Origin: Burkholderia pseudomultivorans
GTDB taxonomy: Bacteria; Pseudomonadota; Gammaproteobacteria; Burkholderiales; Burkholderiaceae
Reading direction: 5' to 3'
DNA length: 64,000 nt
NCBI RefSeq assembly: GCF_001718415.1
Contig: NZ_CP013377.1
Coordinates: 2,931,709 to 2,995,708 of the forward strand
Each line of letters opens with the position of its first letter. Position 1 is the first letter of the stretch. Below the pieces are notes generated by a model, which worked only from the letters and a program-made list of their open reading frames with translations, searched no databases and was not told where the DNA came from. The translations under genes and the position numbers were made by a program. Positions 38,648 to 47,635 of the stretch are shown piece by piece.

Positions 38648-39799
38648 TTAGAACTTCTGGCGCATGCCGATCACCACACCCGTCTGGTTGTGATCGGGTG
38701 CGACCGTGCCATAGCCGTTCACGCCGAGCGCGGAGCCGCCCTTGTTGCGCGCGAAACCCGCCGTCGCGTAGATATCGGTGCGCTTCGACAGCAGATAGTC
38801 AGCACAGAGCACGGCGAGCCACGGGTCCGCACTCGTCGAATGCACGTCCTGGTAATAGGCCGTTGCCGTGACCACGAACGCCGGCGACACCGCGTATTGC
38901 GCACCGGCCCAGTACAGATTCGCCGCGCTGGCTTCGGAGCCGTTCGCGATACGGATCGGGTTTGCCGGCAGGAACGCGTTCGACGCGTGAAGATAGCGAT
39001 AACCGGCGAACCCCTTCACCGGTCCGATCGCATACGACGCGGCGGCCGTGGCGCGCCGCTCGGTGCCCGTGTTGGTCGCGACGGTGTTGCTGTTGCGCTG
39101 CTCGTACGACACGCTCGCAGCGAACGGTCCTTGCGCGAAAGTCAGCGCCCCGCTGAAGAAGCGGCCGGTGAGTTGCGCGCCCGGCACCTCGGCGCCGTAC
39201 CCGGTGTCGTAGCGGGTGCTATACATCGCCTGCGCCGTCAGCGGACCGAACACGCCGGTGTACTTCGCGGAATTGTCGATACGCGCGGCCGCCGCGTAGT
39301 CGAGCGACAGCACCGAGTATCGCGACGACGCGCCCATCGGGTCGAACGCCACAGCCTGTTCGTAGAAGAGCGAGTTCTGGCGGCCGAAGGTCAGCTGCTG
39401 ACCTCGGTACGACAGCCCGACCCACGCCTGCCGGCCGAAAATTCGCGACGTCGTGGCGGCGTTCGAGCCGAGGCCCTTCGTCGACTGCGCAGTCGTGCCG
39501 TCATTGATGTTGAAGCCGCTTTCCAGCTGGAAAATGGCCTTCATGCCGCCGCCGAGATCCTCGACGCCCTTCAGTCCCCAGCGCGAACCGGACAGATTGC
39601 CCGACGCTTCGCGCGTCTGCCCGCCGCCGGTACTCGTATTGTTGATGTGTTCGATGCCGACGTCGGCAATGCCGTACAGCGTGACGCTGCTTTGCGCATG
39701 CGCGGCACCGCACCCCAAGGTCGCGCTCGCGACGGTGACGGCGCCGAGCACGAGGCGGGATTTCGGGCGGGCATTCTGGCTGGCCTGATTCAACAACAT
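38648..39799 (-). CDS. Outer-membrane porin, OmpC family
   Basis: 383 residues. Signal peptide with a long N-region, SRLVLGAVTVASATLGCGAAHA, cut before QSSVTLYGIADVGIEHIN. Mature barrel ends GMRQKF with the terminal Phe. Porin_4-type eyelet segment LKGVEDLGGGMKAIFQLESGF is present. ATG at 39799, GGAGACTCC upstream. A dedicated porin inside the operon points to a substrate taken up from outside. Confidence 0.92.
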   Translation of the reverse strand: MLLNQASQNARPKSRLVLGAVTVASATLGCGAAHAQSSVTLYGIADVGIEHINNTSTGGGQTREASGNLSGSRWGLKGVEDLGGGMKAIFQLESGFNINDGTTAQSTKGLGSNAATTSRIFGRQAWVGLSYRGQQLTFGRQNSLFYEQAVAFDPMGASSRYSVLSLDYAAAARIDNSAKYTGVFGPLTAQAMYSTRYDTGYGAEVPGAQLTGRFFSGALTFAQGPFAASVSYEQRNSNTVATNTGTERRATAAASYAIGPVKGFAGYRYLHASNAFLPANPIRIANGSEASAANLYWAGAQYAVSPAFVVTATAYYQDVHSTSADPWLAVLCADYLLSKRTDIYATAGFARNKGGSALGVNGYGTVAPDHNQTGVVIGMRQKF

Positions 39800-39845
39800 G
39801 GAGTCTCCAAACTGTTTTTTGTGGGTTGATCTGAGGAAGGAAAAT

Positions 39846-41225
39846 TCACGGCTGGCGGGCTGCGCGCGCTTCGCCGGCGCCCGAGCCCGGATCGCCGAGC
39901 CATGCGATGGTCAGCGCGCCGAGCAGCAGCACGCCCGACACGGCGATGAGCGGCGCGGTGAAGCCGCCGGAAAATTGCTTGAGCGCGCCGATCATCGACG
40001 GCCCGACGAAGCCGCCGAGATTGCCGACCGACACGATCAGCGCGAGGCCGCCGGCGGCGGCGCGTCCGGTGAGGAATCCTGACGGGATGGCCCAGTACGT
40101 CGCCTGGAACGCGAGGATCCCGCTCGCCGTGACGCACAGTGCGATCAGCTTGAAAACCGGCGCATGAATGAAGGCGCTCGCACACAACGCGACGGCCGCG
40201 ACGGCAAGCGCACCGGCAACATACGGAATGCGGTTGGCCGCACGATTGGCGAGACGCGCCCACCAGAGCATCACGCCGGCGCCGATTGCATACGGAATGG
40301 CGGTCAGCCACCCGACCACCGCGTGTTCGACGCCGAACTGCTTGATGATCTGCGGCATCCACAAGCCGACGCCGAGCGAGCCGACGATCCCGCAGAAGTT
40401 GATGAGCGCGAGCACGAACACGCGCCAGTTCGTCATCGCGTCGCGCAGTTTGCTGCCGTGCTTCGCGCCGATGTCGCGCTGTTCGAACGCGAGGCGCTTC
40501 GCGAGCGACGCCTTCTCTTCGTCACTGAGCCATGCGGCTTTCTCGGGACGGTCGGCCAGCACGAACAGGCACGCGATGCCGAGCAGCACCGCCGGTACGC
40601 CTTCGATCAGCAGCAGCCACTGCCAGCTGCGCAGCCCATGCAGGCCGCCGAATTCGAGCAGCGCACCGGAAATCGGCGAGCCGATCATGTTCGCGACGGG
40701 AATGCCGACGAGGAACGCGGCCGTCACCTTCGCGCGCCACTTGCCGGGAAACCAGTGCGTGAAATACAGATAAATGCCGGGCGTGAAGCCCGCCTCGGCG
40801 AGCCCGAGCAGGAATCGCGCGGCCGCAAAGCTCTTCGGTCCGACGACGAACGCCGTGGCCATCGAGAACAGGCCCCACGTGATCATGATTCTCGCGATCC
40901 ACACGCGCGCGCCGACCTTCTGCATGATCAGGTTGCTCGGAATCTCGAACAGGAAGTAGCCGACGAAGAACAGCCCGGCACCGACGCCGAACTGCTCGGC
41001 CGTCAGACCGAGATCCTTGTTCATCGTGAGCGCGGCAAAACCGACGTTGGTTCTGTCGAGATAACTGATCACGTAGCAGACAAAGATGAACGGCAGAATG
41101 CGCCGGAACGCCTTGGCAAGCGTGCGCTCGCTGGCCGCGTAATCGTCGACGGCAAGCTGCGCTGCGGCTTGCGCGTCGGCGCGCGGTGTGTCATCGCCGG
41201 CATGCAGCGCGTGCGAAATGGTCAT
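39846..41225 (-). CDS. MFS transporter, anion:cation symporter family
   Basis: 459 residues from ATG at 41225 (GGAGGAGACAAGC upstream; the frame opens 15 codons earlier). ILPFIFVCYVISYLDRTNVGFAALTMNKDLG is the ACS signature, about 12 helices, charged central loop near 230-260. Second ACS carrier of the operon, 46 bp before the porin. Confidence 0.9.
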   Translation of the reverse strand: MTISHALHAGDDTPRADAQAAAQLAVDDYAASERTLAKAFRRILPFIFVCYVISYLDRTNVGFAALTMNKDLGLTAEQFGVGAGLFFVGYFLFEIPSNLIMQKVGARVWIARIMITWGLFSMATAFVVGPKSFAAARFLLGLAEAGFTPGIYLYFTHWFPGKWRAKVTAAFLVGIPVANMIGSPISGALLEFGGLHGLRSWQWLLLIEGVPAVLLGIACLFVLADRPEKAAWLSDEEKASLAKRLAFEQRDIGAKHGSKLRDAMTNWRVFVLALINFCGIVGSLGVGLWMPQIIKQFGVEHAVVGWLTAIPYAIGAGVMLWWARLANRAANRIPYVAGALAVAAVALCASAFIHAPVFKLIALCVTASGILAFQATYWAIPSGFLTGRAAAGGLALIVSVGNLGGFVGPSMIGALKQFSGGFTAPLIAVSGVLLLGALTIAWLGDPGSGAGEARAARQP

Positions 41226-41312
41226 GCTTGTCTCCTCCACCGCGCGGCTGGCGGCGCGATCTTTCGGCATACGGGCGGGAAGCCGACAGGGCGGCTTCCC
41301 GGCTCATGGGCC

Positions 41313-42242
41313 TTAGTCCTGCTTCGCTGCCTGTTTCGGCAGCGGACCGGCAATGCTCATGTCCGCTTTCAGCACGGAGCCGGACGTCGATTCGGTGATG
41401 AAAAGCGTCTTCATGTCGGCGCCACCGAAGCACACGCTCGTGAGCGACGCCCCTTTCGGTCCGGTCAGGATCTCGACGGGCTCCGCGCAGTGGTTGAGCA
41501 CCCACACGCGGCCGAGGCCCGGATTCGCGACGAACAGGCGGCCTTCGAGATCGACGGTGAGGCCGTCGGGACCGCTCGGTCCATAGGACGTGAAGAACTG
41601 ACTGACCTTGCTAACGGACCCGTCGGCCTGCAGCGGCATGCGCCATACGGCATTGCCGCGCGTCATCGCGACGAACAGCACTTTCTCGTCGCGTGACAGA
41701 ACGAGCCCGTTCGGGCTCGGGCAGGTGCCGAGCAGCATGTCGAGCTTGCCGTCGGGCGACAGCCGATACACGCGCCCCGTCGGATCGTGCAGGCCGGTCT
41801 GCCCCTGGTCGGTGAAATAGAGGTTGCCGGCCGAGTCGAACGTCAGGTCGTTCACGCCCTTGAAGCGCTCGGTGTTGCGGCGCTCGAGATACGGGCGAAT
41901 TTCACCGCGCTCGATATCGAGCAGCATCAGGCCGTTGCGGTAGTCGGTGATGATCAGGTGCGATGCGTCGAAGCGCTTCATCCCGTTGGGCTCGCCGTCG
42001 TATTCGACGACGAGATCCCAGTCGCCCGCCGGCGAAATGCGGAAGATGCGCCCGTGCGGAATGTCGGTCACGAACAGATAGCCGTCCGGATCCCAGACCG
42101 GCCCTTCGAGAAAGGAATCGGTGACCATGCCGGCGCGATTCGCGCGCGCCCATTCCGTGCGGACGTCCGGCTTGCGAAACTTTTCCGGCATGCGCGTGAA
42201 CACGTCGGCTTCGCGCACTTCAGGGTTCGTCAGATAGAACAT
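41313..42242 (-). CDS. SMP-30/gluconolactonase family lactonase
   Basis: 309 residues, six-bladed beta-propeller. Metal ligands of the family are visible: Glu in DSFLEGPVWDPDG, Asn in CPSPNGLVLSRDEK and Asp in GPSGPDGLTVDLEG. Hydrolyses sugar-acid lactones. Located 21 bp after the hydroxyacid dehydrogenase gene. Together with the amidohydrolases it suggests that lactone ring opening is central to the pathway of this operon. Confidence 0.87.
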   Translation of the reverse strand: MFYLTNPEVREADVFTRMPEKFRKPDVRTEWARANRAGMVTDSFLEGPVWDPDGYLFVTDIPHGRIFRISPAGDWDLVVEYDGEPNGMKRFDASHLIITDYRNGLMLLDIERGEIRPYLERRNTERFKGVNDLTFDSAGNLYFTDQGQTGLHDPTGRVYRLSPDGKLDMLLGTCPSPNGLVLSRDEKVLFVAMTRGNAVWRMPLQADGSVSKVSQFFTSYGPSGPDGLTVDLEGRLFVANPGLGRVWVLNHCAEPVEILTGPKGASLTSVCFGGADMKTLFITESTSGSVLKADMSIAGPLPKQAAKQD

Positions 42243-42263
42243 GCGTACCTCGATGTTCAGAGT

Positions 42264-43214
42264 TCAAGCCGCGCTATGCGCGCGTTCGTCCAGCGCCGCG
42301 AGAACGTTGGCGGCGGCGCCCTTGCCCATGTTCACGTACGCGGCATCGCTCACGCCGCCGATATGCGGCGACAGAATCACGTTCGGGATCTGCTGGAACA
42401 GGTGCGGCACCGTCATCGGCTCGACGTCGAAGCTGTCGAGCCCGGCCGAGCGCAATCGGCCGCTCGCCAGCGCGTCGGCAAGCGCGGCTTCGTCGATCAA
42501 GCCGCCGCGTGCGGTATTGACGAGAATCGTCCCGCGCTTGAAACGCGCAAGCGTGTCGCGGTTGAGCATCCGGCGGTTGTCGGCCGTCAACGGACAATGC
42601 AGCGACACGACGTCCGACTCCGCATACAGCGTGTCGAGCGGCACGAGCTTCACACCGGCCGGCGCTTCCTTCGCGAACGGATCGAACGCGAGCACCTTCA
42701 TGCCGAACGCCGCGCCGATCGCGGCCACGCGCCGGCCGATCGCACCGAGCCCGACGAGGCCGAGCGTGCGCCCGTCGAGTTCGACGGACTTGTGCGTCGA
42801 CTTGTCCCAATGGCCTTCGCGCATGCGGGTATCGAGCTGCGGAACCGACTTCGCACATGCGAGCATCAGCGCCCATGCGTGCTCGGCGACGGCGGCCGCA
42901 TTTGCGCCGACCGCGGCGCGCACCGCGATGCCGCGTGCGGCGGCAGCGTCCTGATCGATCACGTCGATGCCGCTGCCGTGCTTCGAAATCACCTGCAGGT
43001 TTTCGGCCGCGTCCATGATGCGGGCGTTGATCTTGCCGTACCGGACGATGATCGCGACCGGCTTGTGCCGGGTGCAGAGCGCGACGATGTCGTCCTCGGT
43101 CGGTTGCTTGCCGGCGAACACGACGTCGAACTGCGCAAGCATGTCGAGCGCTTGCGGTGCAAGGTCGGCGGCGGTCACGAGGACCACGGGCTTGTGCGAA
43201 GCGGCCTGCATCAC
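42264..43214 (-). CDS. D-2-hydroxyacid dehydrogenase
   Basis: 316 residues. Rossmann motif GLGAIGRRV near 150, catalytic Arg in VNTARGGLID, Glu in FDVEPM and His in LSPHIGGVS. This is the Arg/Glu/His triad of the phosphoglycerate/glyoxylate/hydroxypyruvate reductase family. Starts inside the end of the aldolase gene (4-bp overlap). Likely interconverts a 2-oxo and a 2-hydroxy acid made in this pathway. Confidence 0.9.
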   Translation of the reverse strand: MMQAASHKPVVLVTAADLAPQALDMLAQFDVVFAGKQPTEDDIVALCTRHKPVAIIVRYGKINARIMDAAENLQVISKHGSGIDVIDQDAAAARGIAVRAAVGANAAAVAEHAWALMLACAKSVPQLDTRMREGHWDKSTHKSVELDGRTLGLVGLGAIGRRVAAIGAAFGMKVLAFDPFAKEAPAGVKLVPLDTLYAESDVVSLHCPLTADNRRMLNRDTLARFKRGTILVNTARGGLIDEAALADALASGRLRSAGLDSFDVEPMTVPHLFQQIPNVILSPHIGGVSDAAYVNMGKGAAANVLAALDERAHSAA

Positions 43215-43909
43215 AGTGCCTCGCCTTCGGCGAGCATGCCGGCCGCGCGCAGTTCCTTCTCGATCCAGCCCGGACGAAGGTCACCCTTGTGGATCGCCGC
43301 GATACGCGCGGTTTCGAAGTCGAGCTTTTTTTGCGCGAGATCGACGATGCGCGCGACGTCGGCACGCGGAATGACGACGACGCCGTCGGTGTCCCCGACC
43401 ACCAGGTCGCCCGGATTGACCGTCGTGCCGCCCAGCGAGATCGGTGCATTCACGCGGCCCGCGATGCTTTTCGTCGGGCCGCACGGATTGAGGCCGGCCG
43501 AGAAGATCGGATAGTCGCCGTTGGCGAGTTCGTGCGCGTCGCGCACCGCGCCGTCGATGATGATGCCGGCGATGCCGCTCGCCTTCGCCTGCGCCGCCAT
43601 GATTTCGCCGAGCAGCGCGCACGAGATGTCGCCCTTGCCGTCGACCACGATCACGTCGCCCGGCTTCGCGACGGCGAGCGCCGCATGGATCGCGAGGTTG
43701 TCGCCCGCGCGGACTTCGACCGTGACCGCGGGGCCGGCGACCTTCATCGTCGGCGACAACGGCCGTACGCGGCCATGCACCGTGCCGCGGCGGCCGGCGA
43801 CGTCGGCCAGGATCGCGGCTTGATAGCGCGCGGCGGCCTGAACGAGCTCGGGCGACACGCGCTCGATGTCGCGATTGATCGGGGAAGTGCTGATGGATGG
43901 CTTGCTCAT
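43211..43909 (-). CDS. RraA-like aldolase (HMG/CHA aldolase family)
   Basis: 232 residues. The RraA/HMG aldolase signature is complete: GEIMAAQAKASGIAGIIIDG then R123-D124 (AVRDAHEL), the pyruvate-enolate and Mg site. Aldolases of this family split 4-hydroxy-4-methyl- or 4-carboxy-4-hydroxy-2-oxoadipate to pyruvate plus an oxoacid. Regulators of RNase E (RraA) share the fold but keep fewer of these residues and are shorter. First gene of the ten-gene operon, divergent from the IclR regulator, so it is probably the core catabolic step. Confidence 0.85.
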   Translation of the reverse strand: MSKPSISTSPINRDIERVSPELVQAAARYQAAILADVAGRRGTVHGRVRPLSPTMKVAGPAVTVEVRAGDNLAIHAALAVAKPGDVIVVDGKGDISCALLGEIMAAQAKASGIAGIIIDGAVRDAHELANGDYPIFSAGLNPCGPTKSIAGRVNAPISLGGTTVNPGDLVVGDTDGVVVIPRADVARIVDLAQKKLDFETARIAAIHKGDLRPGWIEKELRAAGMLAEGEAL

Positions 43910-43928
43910 GATTCGACCTCAGGCTGAT

Positions 43929-43947
43929 TGTTGTACTCTGTACAACA
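43929..43947. promoter_or_regulatory. IclR-type operator dyad near the aldolase promoter
   Basis: TGTTGTACTCTGTACAACA: perfect 8-bp arms around a TCT spacer, 20 bp upstream of the aldolase start. Typical size for an IclR dimer site controlling the long operon. Confidence 0.65.
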
Positions 43948-44001
43948 CTGGTGTACGTGGTGAAATCACTATAGCCAGATGACGCGCGTCGTGACACTGG
44001 C

Positions 44002-44024
44002 GTTTACCCTTTTACGTGGTAAAC
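44002..44024. promoter_or_regulatory. Second dyad near the iclR promoter
   Basis: GTTTACC (44002-44008) and GGTAAAC (44018-44024), perfect 7-bp arms with a 9-bp spacer, followed by TTTTACCCTGTACAAT, which may hold the iclR -35/-10 region. Sequence differs from the first dyad, so a second protein is possible. Confidence 0.5.
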
Positions 44025-44075
44025 CTGCGTTTTACCCTGTACAATGACTTGGCAAATGTCGAAGGGAGATAAGCA

Positions 44076-44786
44076 ATGGGAAATGAAGGGGTCGTTGCCG
44101 TGGAAAAGGCGCTTTCGCTGCTGGACTGTTTCAAGCCCGGCGCCGAATCGCAGTCGCTCGCGATGCTGTCGCAGGCATCCGGCATGCATAAGACGACGGT
44201 CTATCGCCTGATGAACTCACTGGAGCGAATGGGCTATGTCGTGCGCGCTCAGTCCGGCAACTATTCGCTTGGGCATCGCGTGCTGTACCTGGGCAAGCTG
44301 TACGAGCAGTCGTTCCATTTGTCCGCGGTGGTTGAACCGGTGCTGCATGCGCTCGCCGCGCTGACGAAGGAAAGCGCATCGTACTACGTGCACGACAACG
44401 GGCAGCGGCTTTGCCTGTTTCGGGCCGAGCCGTCCGAAGGTCTACGTGAAACGCGGCTTGCGGGGACGATACTGCCGCTCGATGACACGGCCATCAGCCA
44501 GGTGATCCGTTTCTGGGGGCTCGGCGAGCCGATCTATGACGCGCCGCCTGCACTGCCCCTCTTCACCGCGGGTGCGCGCGACGTGCACACGGCAGCGTTC
44601 GCGGTGCCTGTGTTCGGCGCCGGCGACAAGTTCATGGCGGCACTGACGCTTTCCGGTCCTGCGTCTCGCCTCAGCGTCGCGCGCGAGTCGGGCGAGCTGG
44701 ATCGGCCGCAGTTGGACGCGGCCGCCGATCTATCCCGGAAGCTGGGCGCGAGTGTCGCGCTCTGCGAGAACATCTACGGCACCTGA
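44076..44786 (+). CDS. IclR family transcriptional regulator
   Basis: 236 residues. N-terminal winged HTH: VEKALSLLDCF, LAMLSQASGMHKTTVYRLMNSLERMGYV, and the wing AQSGNYSLGHRVL. C-terminal IclR effector domain from about 80. ATG at 44076 after AAGGGAGATAAGCA. Divergent from the ten-gene catabolic operon with two dyads in the 166-bp gap, so it very likely controls it. Confidence 0.92.
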   Translation: MGNEGVVAVEKALSLLDCFKPGAESQSLAMLSQASGMHKTTVYRLMNSLERMGYVVRAQSGNYSLGHRVLYLGKLYEQSFHLSAVVEPVLHALAALTKESASYYVHDNGQRLCLFRAEPSEGLRETRLAGTILPLDDTAISQVIRFWGLGEPIYDAPPALPLFTAGARDVHTAAFAVPVFGAGDKFMAALTLSGPASRLSVARESGELDRPQLDAAADLSRKLGASVALCENIYGT

Positions 44787-45010
44787 TCGCCGCTTTGACA
44801 AAGGCAGGATTCAGGTCGACGAGCCGTTCGTCGCCCGGCTGCGGACGCCTTCGTACAACGCCACGCTGGTGCCAACGCAGATGACAAATGCACCGCCATA
44901 CCAACGCGACGGATAGACCGTTGCGCGGCGAACATGTGCGCATTTCCGGGTCGGCTAGCGTGTCCTGCCGGCCTCGCCCACAGCCCCCCATCCCACCCCA
45001 AATAATCCCC

Positions 45011-45060
45011 TTGACTCTATATCTTTCGATATATATCTTTAGATATGTTTTTCGACATAT
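45011..45060 (+). promoter_or_regulatory. yqjI promoter with three overlapping dyads
   Basis: TTGACT (45011-45016) and TATCTT (45034-45039) form a -35/-10 pair with 17-bp spacing. Dyads TATATC-N4-GATATA (45018-45033), ATATC-N4-GATAT (within 45032-45047) and ATATGT-N6-ACATAT (45043-45060) overlap it. A PadR repressor bound here would block RNA polymerase. Confidence 0.7.
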
Positions 45061-45071
45061 AGGACAGGATC

Positions 45072-45785
45072 ATGCGACACAACCACTTCCGCGGCCATGC
45101 CCGATGTGACGGTCATGGTGCGCATGCCCGCCCCGACTGGATCGCCGGTCTCTGGCACGCGATCGGCCGCCATCGACGCGGCCACGATCCGTTCGGCGGC
45201 GGCGGCCCGTTCGGTGGCCGCGGCGGACGCGGCGGCTTCGGGGATTTCGGCGACGACGGCATGCCGCGCGGCCGCCAGTTCAGTTCCGACGACCTGCAAC
45301 TGCTGCTGCTCGCGCTGCTTGCCGAGCAACCGAGCCACGGCTACGAACTGATCAAGGCGCTCGACACGCGTTCGAGCGGCTTCTACAGCCCGAGCCCCGG
45401 CATGGTGTATCCGGCGCTCACCTATCTCGAAGAAGTCGGCTTCGTCGCGTCGCAGGCGGAAGGCAATCGCAAGCGCTACGCACTCACCGACGCCGGCCGC
45501 ACCCATCTCGACACGCAGCGCGAGCGCGTCGACACGCTGTTCGCGCGCCTCACGCACCTCGCGCGCAAGATGGAATTCATGCGCCGCGCATTCGCCGGCG
45601 AACCGGCGAGTGCCGATGCGCAGGATGAAGCACAGGCCGGCTGGCTGCCCGAATTCGTCGAGGCGCGCGTCGCGCTGAAGCGCGCGTTGCTGCACAAGAG
45701 CGCAGCGACAGCCGACGAGCAGCGGCGCATCGCCGCCATCCTGCGTCGCGCGACCGCCGAGATCGAAGGCGGCACCGGCGCGTGA
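45072..45785 (+). CDS. yqjI: PadR-type metal-responsive repressor, YqjI-like
   Basis: 237 residues. N-terminal 75 residues are rich in His, Gly and Arg (HNHFRGHARCDGHGAHARPD), the nickel-binding arm of YqjI. The PadR winged HTH lies at about 77-150 (LLALLAEQPSHGYELIKAL, YPALTYLEEVGFV). A C-terminal helical dimerisation part follows. In E. coli, YqjI represses itself and yqjH when nickel-free. The adjacent downstream siderophore-interacting flavoprotein gene and the palindromic promoter reproduce that module. Confidence 0.88.
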   Translation: MRHNHFRGHARCDGHGAHARPDWIAGLWHAIGRHRRGHDPFGGGGPFGGRGGRGGFGDFGDDGMPRGRQFSSDDLQLLLLALLAEQPSHGYELIKALDTRSSGFYSPSPGMVYPALTYLEEVGFVASQAEGNRKRYALTDAGRTHLDTQRERVDTLFARLTHLARKMEFMRRAFAGEPASADAQDEAQAGWLPEFVEARVALKRALLHKSAATADEQRRIAAILRRATAEIEGGTGA

Positions 45786-45820
45786 TCCGCGCCGCCTCGC
45801 CCAACCCCAAGGAGAACGGA

Positions 45821-46642
45821 TTGATTCAGAACCCATCCGAGCGCACCGTGACCCGCGTGCGCCATACGCTCAAATTCCGCCTGCTGCAGGTCCTGCGCGT
45901 GCACGCGGTCACCCCGCATCTGCTGCGCGTCACGCTCGGCGGCCCCGATCTTCAGGACTTCGAATCGGCGTCGTTCGACGATCACGTGAAAGTGTTTTTC
46001 CCGCCGTCGGGCGCCGAACGCCCGGCGCTGCCGACGCTCGGCGCGAACGGCCCCGAGTTTCCCGAAGGCGAACCGAAGCCGGTCGCGCGCGACTTCACGC
46101 CGCGCCGCTTCGACCGCGCCGCGTGCGAACTGGATCTGGAATTCGTGCTGAACCACCCGGGCCCCGCGTCGCAGTGGGCGGCCCAGGCGCGCGTCGGTCA
46201 ATGGCTCGGCATCGGCGGCCCGCGCGGTTCGTTCGTCGTGCCGACCGGTTTCGACTGGCATTTGCTGATCGGCGACGATACGGCGCTGCCGGCCGTCGCG
46301 CGGCGCCTCGAGGAGTTGCCGGCCGGCTCGCGCGTCGCGGTCGTGATGGAGGTGGCGGACCGCAGCGCGCAGGTCGCGTTCGACACGCGCGCCGAAGTGC
46401 ATGAAGTCTGGCGCTTTCGCGACGAAGCCGGCCCCGCGGACGACGACGCGCTGCTCGATGCGCTGCGCGATCTGCCGCTGCCGGACGGCGACGGCTATGT
46501 ATGGGCGGCCGGCGAAGCGCTCTCGATGCGGGCGGTGCGCCAGCACCTGACCGGCGAGCGCGGTGTCGACAAGTCGCGCATCCGCGCATCGGCCTACTGG
46601 AAGCGCGGCGCGACGGCCGTGCACGAAACGCTCGACGACTGA
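45821..46642 (+). CDS. yqjH: Siderophore-interacting ferric reductase, YqjH-like
   Basis: 273 residues from TTG at 45821, chosen because AAGGAGAACGGA sits ideally before it; a GTG at 45782 overlapping the yqjI stop is the alternative. FAD-binding barrel (about 20-130) with RDFTPRRF for flavin contact, then an SIP domain with GDDTALPAVARRLEEL and WAAGEALSMRAVRQHL. Reduces ferric siderophores with NADPH in the cytoplasm to release iron. Paired with yqjI as one transcription unit. Confidence 0.9.
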   Translation: MIQNPSERTVTRVRHTLKFRLLQVLRVHAVTPHLLRVTLGGPDLQDFESASFDDHVKVFFPPSGAERPALPTLGANGPEFPEGEPKPVARDFTPRRFDRAACELDLEFVLNHPGPASQWAAQARVGQWLGIGGPRGSFVVPTGFDWHLLIGDDTALPAVARRLEELPAGSRVAVVMEVADRSAQVAFDTRAEVHEVWRFRDEAGPADDDALLDALRDLPLPDGDGYVWAAGEALSMRAVRQHLTGERGVDKSRIRASAYWKRGATAVHETLDD

Positions 46643-46803
46643 GGCGCACGGCGTCCGGCATACGGGGCGGAACGGGCCGGCATACCGCGCACGCCCGCGG
46701 CGACGCTCCGATGGACTTGGCATCCACTTCGCGACGGTATATATATGTCAGCGGCGCCGCTGTCGGGAGACAGCCGCCGCAGCCCGTCCAGGAGCGCCCG
46801 GTC

Positions 46804-47025
46804 ATGACAAGAGAAAGCCACGCTTCGCCTTTGCTTCGCAACCTGAAGATTGCCGGCTATTGCAGTCTCGCCGCCGTCGTCCTTGCGCTGTTCGTCGCGA
46901 TGTGCGCGATCCTGAAGGAAAGCGCCCTCGACCGCGATGCCGCACAGCAGCCGACGGATACGCCCGAGCTGCACGGCGGCGCCGGCCCGTCCACCACGGG
47001 CCAATCGGCGAAGGCGCCCGGCTGA
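46804..47025 (+). CDS. Small single-pass membrane protein
   Basis: 73 residues. ATG at 46804 follows CAGGAGCGCCCG. One strong TM segment at about 16-38 (AGYCSLAAVVLALFVAMCAIL), a basic N-terminus (inside) and a Pro/Gly-rich tail. No family recognised. It lies 161 bp after yqjH and converges on the PAP2 gene. Good ribosome site and codon bias support it; function unknown. Confidence 0.55.
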   Translation: MTRESHASPLLRNLKIAGYCSLAAVVLALFVAMCAILKESALDRDAAQQPTDTPELHGGAGPSTTGQSAKAPG

Positions 47026-47053
47026 CGGCGCCCGCTCGACCTTCTCCTGCGGT

Positions 47054-47635
47054 TTACCGCACGCGCCGACGCCCCATCACGACGGCGTGCACCGTATCGC
47101 CGATCCGCTCGAGCAGGTCGGTCACGCGATGCCCGTACAGGTGCGCGGCCAGCGCGCCGGTCGTGCCGACCAGCACGCCGCCGACCATGTCGAACGGCCA
47201 GTGCACGCCCGCATAGATCCGCCCCCAGGCAATCGCCAGCGCCATCGCGGCCATCACGAATCCGGTCGCCCGCGTCGTGCTGCCGAGCAGCAGGCCGGCC
47301 GCGAGACTCCATGCGAACGTCATGTGATCGCTCGGAAAGGAGCTGTCCGGCGCATGCGGAATCAGTTGCGTGCCGACGCCGGCCATGAACGGCCGCGGCG
47401 AAAACCAGATATGCCCGATCACCTGCGCGAGCCCGAGCGCGACGCACACCCCGACGCCGGCTTCGATCGCCTGGCGCCGCGTCGGGCGTTCGCCGAACAG
47501 CCAGGTCAGCAGCAGCATTGCCGGCAGCGCGTACACGAGCCAGTCGGCGGCGAAGATCGCGAGGCGGGCGACGCCCGGCTGCGGCGCGGATCCGGCGTTG
47601 AGGGCGGAAAACAGGGCGAGATTGAGGTTCTGCAT
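47054..47635 (-). CDS. PAP2-family lipid phosphatase (BcrC-like)
   Basis: 193 residues, about 5-6 TM helices. The three PAP2 motifs are seen: a reduced first motif FSPRPF, SFPSDH with the catalytic-domain His, and RIYAGVHWPFDMVGG with the nucleophilic His. Likely dephosphorylates undecaprenyl pyrophosphate or phosphatidic acid at the outer face of the inner membrane. The Lys of the usual KX6RP motif is not evident. Stands alone, convergent with the small membrane protein. Confidence 0.85.
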   Translation of the reverse strand: MQNLNLALFSALNAGSAPQPGVARLAIFAADWLVYALPAMLLLTWLFGERPTRRQAIEAGVGVCVALGLAQVIGHIWFSPRPFMAGVGTQLIPHAPDSSFPSDHMTFAWSLAAGLLLGSTTRATGFVMAAMALAIAWGRIYAGVHWPFDMVGGVLVGTTGALAAHLYGHRVTDLLERIGDTVHAVVMGRRRVR

